A DNA stretch of 64,000 bases, taken from NCBI GenBank assembly GCA_039822785.1, contig JBCBMO010000005.1:186001-250000 (forward strand), written 5' to 3'. The translations under genes were made by a program, and so were the position numbers. This document shows positions 59,372-64,000 of the stretch, one piece after another. The DNA comes from Thermohalobaculum sp039822785. Lineage in GTDB: Bacteria; Pseudomonadota; Alphaproteobacteria; Rhodobacterales; Rhodobacteraceae. The notes below the pieces were generated by a model. It had not been told where the DNA came from, searched no databases, and saw only the letters and a program-made list of their open reading frames with translations. Position 1 is the first letter of the stretch; every line of letters begins with the position of its first letter.

Positions 59372-60727
59372 TCAGGCCTGCCGGACGCCCGGCGCGGGGT
59401 GGTCGACCGCCGGATCCGGGCGCCAGAGGTAGGCATCCTCCGCCGCACCCCGCCCGCGGATCGCCAGACCCATGCGCCGCTCGAAGCCCTGTGGCCGGCC
59501 TGCCCCCTCCCAGGTGGCGGCCGAGAGGATCAGGCGCGTCCCAGCAGCCTTGTTCGCCGCCTCCAGCCGCTGTGCGAGGTTCACCGTATCGCCGTAGAGC
59601 GTATAGGCCCGTCTCCCCTGGCCACCAACCGTCCCCGCCGCGACCGGCCCCGTCGCAATACCCACGCGGATCGGAAAGGCGATCCCGTCGAAACGCTCCA
59701 CCGCGCTCATCGCCAAAAGCGCCTTGGCCGAGGCCAGCGCATCGGCGGCATGGTCGTCGTTCTCCAGCGGCGCGTTGAAGGTCGCCATGGCCGCATCGCC
59801 GATCAGGCTGATCACCGTGCCGCGGTGCGCGCCGACGACGGCGCCGACGCGGTCGAAGAAGGCATCCAGCGTCGCGATCAGCCGGTCGGGCGGCGTCGTC
59901 TCCGAGAACCGCGTGAACCCCTCGATGTCCAGGAACAGCACCGTGGCGACCCGGTTCTCCGGCGGCAGGGTGCCCCCCGCCCGCGTGATCCGCGCGACGA
60001 CCTCCGCCGGCACGAAGCGCCCGAAGATCTCGGTCACGGCACTGCGCGCCCGCTCCGCCCGCAGCCGCCGCTCGAAAAGCCGCCGCGCCCGTGACACGGC
60101 GCCTGCCATGAGCGCGGCGGTGGCGGCCAGCACGAAGGTCTCGATCACCCGATTGCCAAGCGCGGTGAAATCCGGGTCGAGGACGAGCGCCACGAAGACC
60201 TCCGTCGGCGCCGAGGGCGGCAGATCCGCCCAGGTCAGTGTTCGCTCCATCCCGGCGGTGATCCACAGAAACGCGCTCCACAGCGCGGCGATGGTCAGGG
60301 CGCCGGTCACCAGCACCAGACGGGGCGAGAGCGAGAGCGCCGCCATGGCGAGCACGAAATAGAGGATGTCGACGCCGAAGACGCGGAAGACGAAGATCTG
60401 CGGGACCGCCCCGCCGGTCGACATGGGCGCGATCACGGCCCCCACCGCCAGCCCCAGGGTATCCAGCGCAAAGAGACCATAGCGCATCCAACTGCGGTCC
60501 CTGCCCCTCCGCAGGGCGCGCAACAGCAACAGACCGGGCACAAGGAAAACGACCGCGAAGCCCGCGCCGTAGAGCCCCTGCGGAAAATCCTGCCCAAGCG
60601 TGCTGAAGAGCGCGAGCGCCGTGAGCAGCACCGTGCGGATCAGGATCGCCAAACGCAGCCCGGCGCGCTCGCTGCGCGCCAGCAAGACATCGGCCGGCTC
60701 GGCATTGGCGGGATCACGCTCCGTCAC
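59372..60727 (-). CDS. Membrane-bound class III adenylate/guanylate cyclase
   Basis: A roughly 451-residue protein. The N-terminal half has about six hydrophobic helices (IRTVLLTALALFSTLG, AGFAVVFLVPGLLLL, DTLGLAVGAVIAP and others); a short coiled linker follows. The C-terminal catalytic domain has VATVLFLDIEGFTRFSE (first metal Asp), VISLIGDAAMATFNAP (second Asp), GIATGPVAAGTVGG and LYGDTVNLAQRLEAANK (Asn and Arg for transition state). All key residues are present, so cAMP synthesis is likely. The start is unsure: GTG at 60727 used here, TTG at 60763 is possible. Confidence 0.9.
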   Translation of the reverse strand: MTERDPANAEPADVLLARSERAGLRLAILIRTVLLTALALFSTLGQDFPQGLYGAGFAVVFLVPGLLLLRALRRGRDRSWMRYGLFALDTLGLAVGAVIAPMSTGGAVPQIFVFRVFGVDILYFVLAMAALSLSPRLVLVTGALTIAALWSAFLWITAGMERTLTWADLPPSAPTEVFVALVLDPDFTALGNRVIETFVLAATAALMAGAVSRARRLFERRLRAERARSAVTEIFGRFVPAEVVARITRAGGTLPPENRVATVLFLDIEGFTRFSETTPPDRLIATLDAFFDRVGAVVGAHRGTVISLIGDAAMATFNAPLENDDHAADALASAKALLAMSAVERFDGIAFPIRVGIATGPVAAGTVGGQGRRAYTLYGDTVNLAQRLEAANKAAGTRLILSAATWEGAGRPQGFERRMGLAIRGRGAAEDAYLWRPDPAVDHPAPGVRQA

Positions 60728-60874
60728 AGGGATGCATGTGGCATGTCGTGCCCTGCGAACCAATCGCCGCGCCCTGCCACATCGGCCGGGAGCGTTGGCC
60801 GGGTCGGTGGGCGGGTGGCGTCGCGCCCCGCATGGGGCGCCGACCAGGCCGCCCGACGACCCGCCCCCGAGCCC

Positions 60875-61861
60875 TCAGCCAGCGGCGATCAGTTCGGCCT
60901 GTTTGACGACCACCTCCGCCTGGCGGATGGAGGCGATGTCGATCAGCTTGCCATCCAGCGTCACCGCACCGGCGCCTTCCTGCTGCGCCTTCTCCATCGC
61001 CTCAATAATCCGACGGGCCTTGGTCACGGCGGCGTCGGAGGGGGTGAAGACCTCGTTCGCCAGCGCAATCTGGCTGGGGTGGATCGCCCATTTGCCGACC
61101 ATGCCCAGCGTGGCCGAGCGCAGCGCCTGCGCCTTGAACCCCTCGGGGTCGCTGAAGTCGCCGAAGGGACCGTCCACCGGCAGCACCCCATGGGTGCGGC
61201 AGGCCGCGACGATGGCCACGGTCGGATAGTGCCAGGGATCGGCGAAGTGGCGCGCCCGCTCGCCCTCGCCCGCTCCCTCCTTTCCGTCCTCCAGCATGTA
61301 GTAGGTGTCCTGCGTGCCGCCGATCGCCGTGGTCTGCATCCCCATAAAGGCGGCATAATCCGCGGGGCCCAGGCTCATGGCCTCCATCCGCGGCGAGGCC
61401 GCCGCGATCTCCTCCACATGCGCCAGGCCCGCGGCGGTCTCGATGATCACCTCCAGGCCCAGGCGCTTCTTGGCACCCTTCTGCGCCTCGATCGCCGAGA
61501 CGATGGCGTCGACCGTGTAGACGTCCTTGGCGTTGCCGGCCTTGGGGATCATGATCAGGTCCAGCCGGCCGTTGGTCTGCTCCATCACATCGACCACGTC
61601 GCGCACCCAATAGGGCGTATCGAGCCCGTTGATCCGCACGCTGACGGTCTTGGTGCCCCAATCGACGTCATTGATCGCCTGGATGATGTTCTTGCGCGCC
61701 TCCAGCTTGTCGTCCGGCGCGACCGCATCTTCCAGATCCAGGTTCACCACATCGGCCGCCGAGGCCGCCATCTTCTCGAACAGCGCCGGGCGCGAGCCCG
61801 GACCGAAGAGCTGGCAGCGATTGGGGCGGGCCGGCGGGGCGGGCTGGGGCAGGAAGCTCAT
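60875..61861 (-). CDS. mcl1: L-malyl-CoA/beta-methylmalyl-CoA lyase
   Basis: A HpcH/HpaI-type CoA lyase of 328 residues that cleaves beta-methylmalyl-CoA to glyoxylate and propionyl-CoA and makes or splits L-malyl-CoA, in the ethylmalonyl-CoA pathway for acetyl-CoA assimilation. PAPPARPNRCQLFGPGSRP at the start and AADVVNLDLEDAVAPDDK, VRINGLDTP, PVDGPFGDFSDPEGF and GKWAIHPSQIALANEVF agree with the Rhodobacter Mcl1 sequence as I remember it. A segment DGKEGAGEGERARHFADPW appears longer than there. The ATG at 61861 is the family start; the longer frame to 61957 is unsupported. Confidence 0.95.
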   Translation of the reverse strand: MSFLPQPAPPARPNRCQLFGPGSRPALFEKMAASAADVVNLDLEDAVAPDDKLEARKNIIQAINDVDWGTKTVSVRINGLDTPYWVRDVVDVMEQTNGRLDLIMIPKAGNAKDVYTVDAIVSAIEAQKGAKKRLGLEVIIETAAGLAHVEEIAAASPRMEAMSLGPADYAAFMGMQTTAIGGTQDTYYMLEDGKEGAGEGERARHFADPWHYPTVAIVAACRTHGVLPVDGPFGDFSDPEGFKAQALRSATLGMVGKWAIHPSQIALANEVFTPSDAAVTKARRIIEAMEKAQQEGAGAVTLDGKLIDIASIRQAEVVVKQAELIAAG

Positions 61862-62039
61862 GGGCTGGGTCCTCTCGAGAGCGCGCAAGGTCGATAACGG
61901 CGGCCGATCACCACTTGGCGCAACATTCTTGCGCACCCCTATGCTGCACCGCCGCATTCGTCAATGGCCATCCGCCAACGCGGCAGGTTTCGTCATGGAA
62001 CAGTGATAGCCTCGCGGCGCGCCCATGACGGAGACTGCC

Positions 62040-62576
62040 ATGACCGACACCCCGACCCCCACACCCCCCATCGTGAACATCGCCGAGGTCCTCGCCGACT
62101 CGGCCTTCAGCGACACCAACCGCCCCGGCCCGGGTTTCGACGCCACCCTGGGTGCCGTGGGCCGTGCGCTCGGCACCCGCAAGATCGGCGCCACCGCCAC
62201 GACCGTCGCCCCGGGCGCCAAGGCCTGGCCGCGCCACTACCACTTCATCAACGACGAGATGTTCGTGATCCTGGCGGGCACCGGGACGCTGCACTACGGC
62301 GAGGCAGACCACCCGCTGAAGCCTCAGGACGTGGTCCATATCGAGGCCGGCACCGGCATCGCCTTTCAGATCGAGAACACCGGCGAGGCGCCGCTCACCT
62401 ACCTCGCGCTCTCGACGCTCGAGCCGGCGGATGTCTTCGTCTACCCGGATAGTGGCAAGATCGGCTTTCTCGCAGGCTCCGGCCCCATGCGCGGCGACAC
62501 CGCCGACGGCCGGCCCCGGATGATCCGCTTCATCGCCGAGGACATGAAGACCGGTTACTGGGACGGCGAGGTGTAA
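62040..62576 (+). CDS. Cupin-domain protein
   Basis: A small cytoplasmic protein of 178 residues with one cupin barrel. Cupin motif 1 is PRHYHFINDEMFVILAGTG with two His and a Glu as metal ligands; motif 2 lies near VVHIEAGTGIAFQIENTGEAP. The C-terminal 35 residues (GKIGFLAGSGPMRG, RPRMIRFIAED) are not cupin. The metal may bind, but the reaction is unknown; binding or isomerase roles are common in this superfamily. The ATG at 62040 has GGAG six bases before it; an ATG at 62025 is possible. It is divergent from mcl1. Confidence 0.85.
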   Translation: MTDTPTPTPPIVNIAEVLADSAFSDTNRPGPGFDATLGAVGRALGTRKIGATATTVAPGAKAWPRHYHFINDEMFVILAGTGTLHYGEADHPLKPQDVVHIEAGTGIAFQIENTGEAPLTYLALSTLEPADVFVYPDSGKIGFLAGSGPMRGDTADGRPRMIRFIAEDMKTGYWDGEV

Positions 62577-62587
62577 GGCGCGAGGCG

Positions 62588-62779
62588 CTATTGAAACGGG
62601 GGCGGGATGTCTCCCCGCTCCTTCGCCCGGCGCAGCGCCTCGGCATCATAGGCGACCTGGGGCTTGTCCGGATCGTGGGTCTGTGGCGGCCGGCGGCGCA
62701 GGCTCGACAGCAGCATGAGCGCCAGGAACACCAGCACCACGGCCGGCACGAGGAGAGCGGTAATGGCATTCATCGACAT
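62588..62779 (-). CDS. Small single-helix membrane protein
   Basis: A 63-residue frame: MSMNAITALLVPAVVLVFLA is one membrane helix, followed by a basic turn LRRRPPQ and a polar tail with DPDKPQVAYDAEALRRAKER and GDIPPPFQ. The charge pattern and tidy C-terminus suggest a real gene. I recognise no named family. Start could be the internal ATG at 62773. It is convergent with the cupin gene and divergent from def. Confidence 0.55.
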   Translation of the reverse strand: MSMNAITALLVPAVVLVFLALMLLSSLRRRPPQTHDPDKPQVAYDAEALRRAKERGDIPPPFQ

Positions 62780-62864
62780 GGCCCCATCGTAGCAGACCGG
62801 GCCGCCTAGGCCCATTCGCCCGCCCGCGCTTGACCCTTCGGCCGCCCGGCGCCTATCTCGGGGC

Positions 62865-63407
62865 ATGATCCGACCGATCCTCATTCACCCAGATCCGCGC
62901 CTCAAGAAGGTCTGCGACCCGGTATCCGGCGTCGACGACGGCGTGCGCACGCTCATGGCGGACATGCTCGACACCATGTACGAGGCGCCCGGCATCGGCC
63001 TTGCGGCGCCGCAGGTCGGCGTAAACGCCCGGGTCATCGTCATGGACTGCGCCCCGCGTAAGGGAGAGGACGCGGCCGAGCCCACCCCCCTGTGCCTCGC
63101 CAACCCGGAGATCCTCTGGGCCTCCGAGGAGGTGGCGCCCTACGAGGAAGGCTGCCTCTCGATCCCCGACTACTACGCCGAGGTGAGCCGCCCCGAAGCA
63201 GTGCGCGTGCGCTGGCTCGACGAGACGGGGGCGACCTGCGAGGCGGAGTTCGTGGGGATCGAAGCCGTGTGCGTGCAGCACGAGATCGACCACCTGAACG
63301 GCAAGCTCTTCATCGACATGCTGGGCCCCATGCGCCGGCGCATGATCACCGAGAAGATGAAGAAGCTGAAGCGCGAGCGGGCCCGCCGCGCCGAGGCCGC
63401 CGAATAA
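62865..63407 (+). CDS. def: Peptide deformylase
   Basis: A metalloprotease of 180 residues that removes the formyl group from new proteins. All three family motifs are present: GIGLAAPQVG (about 43-52), EGCLS (about 94-98, Cys metal ligand) and HEIDHLNGKLF (about 138, two His and the catalytic Glu). It is followed after 25 bases by fmt, the classic deformylase/formyltransferase pair. Confidence 0.96.
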   Translation: MIRPILIHPDPRLKKVCDPVSGVDDGVRTLMADMLDTMYEAPGIGLAAPQVGVNARVIVMDCAPRKGEDAAEPTPLCLANPEILWASEEVAPYEEGCLSIPDYYAEVSRPEAVRVRWLDETGATCEAEFVGIEAVCVQHEIDHLNGKLFIDMLGPMRRRMITEKMKKLKRERARRAEAAE

Positions 63408-63432
63408 CCCTGCCCCAGCGCGAGAGGCCCCG

Positions 63433-64000
63433 ATGCGCGTCGTCTTCATGGGCACGCCCGATTTCGCCGTGCCCACGCTGGAGGCTCTGGTCGCCGCGGG
63501 CCACGAGATCGCGGCCGTCTACACCCAGCCGCCGCGCCCTGCGGGGCGGGGCAAGAAGGAACGTCCCTCCCCCGTCCACGCCGCCGCCGACCGCCTGGGC
63601 CTGACAGTCCGCACGCCCGAGCGCTTTCGCGACCCGGACGTGGTGGCGGGTTTCGCTGCGCTTAGCCCCGACATCGCGGTCGTCGTCGCCTATGGCCAGA
63701 TCCTGCCGCAGGCCGCCCTCGACGTGCCTGCCCTGGGGTGCGTGAACGGCCATGCCTCGCTCTTGCCGCGCTGGCGAGGGGCGGCGCCGATCCAGCGGGC
63801 AATCATGGCAGGCGACGCACAGACGGGCGTCTGTGCGATGCGGATGGAGGCGGGTCTCGACACCGGCCCGGTCTACGCCCGCGCCGCGACCCCCATCGGC
63901 GCCGAGGACACCGCCGCCACCCTGCATGACCAGCTGGCCGGCATGACGGCGGCGCTGCTGGCAGAGACCCTGCCGCGCATCGCCAGCGGCTTGAGCGCCG
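63433..64000 (+). CDS. fmt: Methionyl-tRNA formyltransferase (C-terminus cut by window edge)
   Basis: Puts the formyl group on initiator Met-tRNA. 189 codons are visible before the window ends; the full protein is about 300-315. The N-terminal domain shows MRVVFMGTPDFAVPTLEAL, VYTQPPRPAGRGKKERPSPV, VVVAYGQILPQAALDVP, the catalytic NGHASLLPRWRGAAPIQ (Asn and His) and TGVCAMRMEAGLDTGPV (Asp). The usual NVHAS is NGHAS, a mild change. It lies 25 bases behind def, an arrangement shared by many bacteria. Confidence 0.96.
   Translation, partial: MRVVFMGTPDFAVPTLEALVAAGHEIAAVYTQPPRPAGRGKKERPSPVHAAADRLGLTVRTPERFRDPDVVAGFAALSPDIAVVVAYGQILPQAALDVPALGCVNGHASLLPRWRGAAPIQRAIMAGDAQTGVCAMRMEAGLDTGPVYARAATPIGAEDTAATLHDQLAGMTAALLAETLPRIASGLSA

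Overview
The window is chromosomal DNA from a high-GC alphaproteobacterium, most likely of the Rhodobacterales/Paracoccaceae. Pointers are the gene content and order of the division and cell-wall cluster, an FtsZ ending in DVPAFLRRQ, an L-malyl-CoA/beta-methylmalyl-CoA lyase very like the Rhodobacter enzyme as I remember it, an rnpB gene beside mraZ, and a Tad-type trio. Nearly all of the sequence is coding, and many genes overlap by 1, 4 or 8 bases. I saw no tRNA, rRNA, IS element, prophage or CRISPR array.

Layout. 1-3.8 kb: a partial CLC anion channel, a hotdog thioesterase, a 28-bp tandem repeat and a GlcD/Dld-type FAD oxidase. 3.9-6.7 kb: three Tad-type genes (two TadE-like, one vWA/TadG-like) with less GC-rich codons. 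6.9-32.3 kb: one long minus-strand division and murein block, read from high to low coordinates: mraZ-rsmH-ftsL-ftsI-murE-murF-mraY-(155-aa unknown)-murD-ftsW-murG-murC-(APC permease)-murB-ddl-ftsQ-ftsA-ftsZ, then lpxC, bamD and recN behind their own signals. 32.8-33.2 kb: RNase P RNA. 33.3-36.9 kb: assorted single genes (amidase, DUF2177, TauE/SafE exporter, FAH-family, YHS protein). 37.2-43.4 kb: a Dpp/Opp-type ABC transporter operon with a small secreted protein inserted. 43.4-48.7 kb: an EAL phosphodiesterase, a degenerate NDP-forming acyl-CoA-synthetase-like protein, a nitronate monooxygenase and a small lipoprotein.

48.9-58.2 kb holds the most interesting unit. The seven genes of an Mrp-type Na+/H+ antiporter (mrpA-G) run without a break into gpsA, a HAD phosphatase and a glucosylglycerol-phosphate synthase. 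All ten genes are on the minus strand and mostly overlap. The last three could make glucosylglycerol: gpsA supplies glycerol-3-phosphate, GgpS joins it to glucose from ADP-glucose, and the HAD protein removes the phosphate. Sodium export and compatible-solute synthesis would then sit in one transcript.

58.4-64 kb: accA, a membrane class III nucleotide cyclase, the malyl-CoA lyase of the ethylmalonyl-CoA pathway, a cupin, a tiny membrane protein, peptide deformylase (def), and methionyl-tRNA formyltransferase (fmt) cut by the window end.
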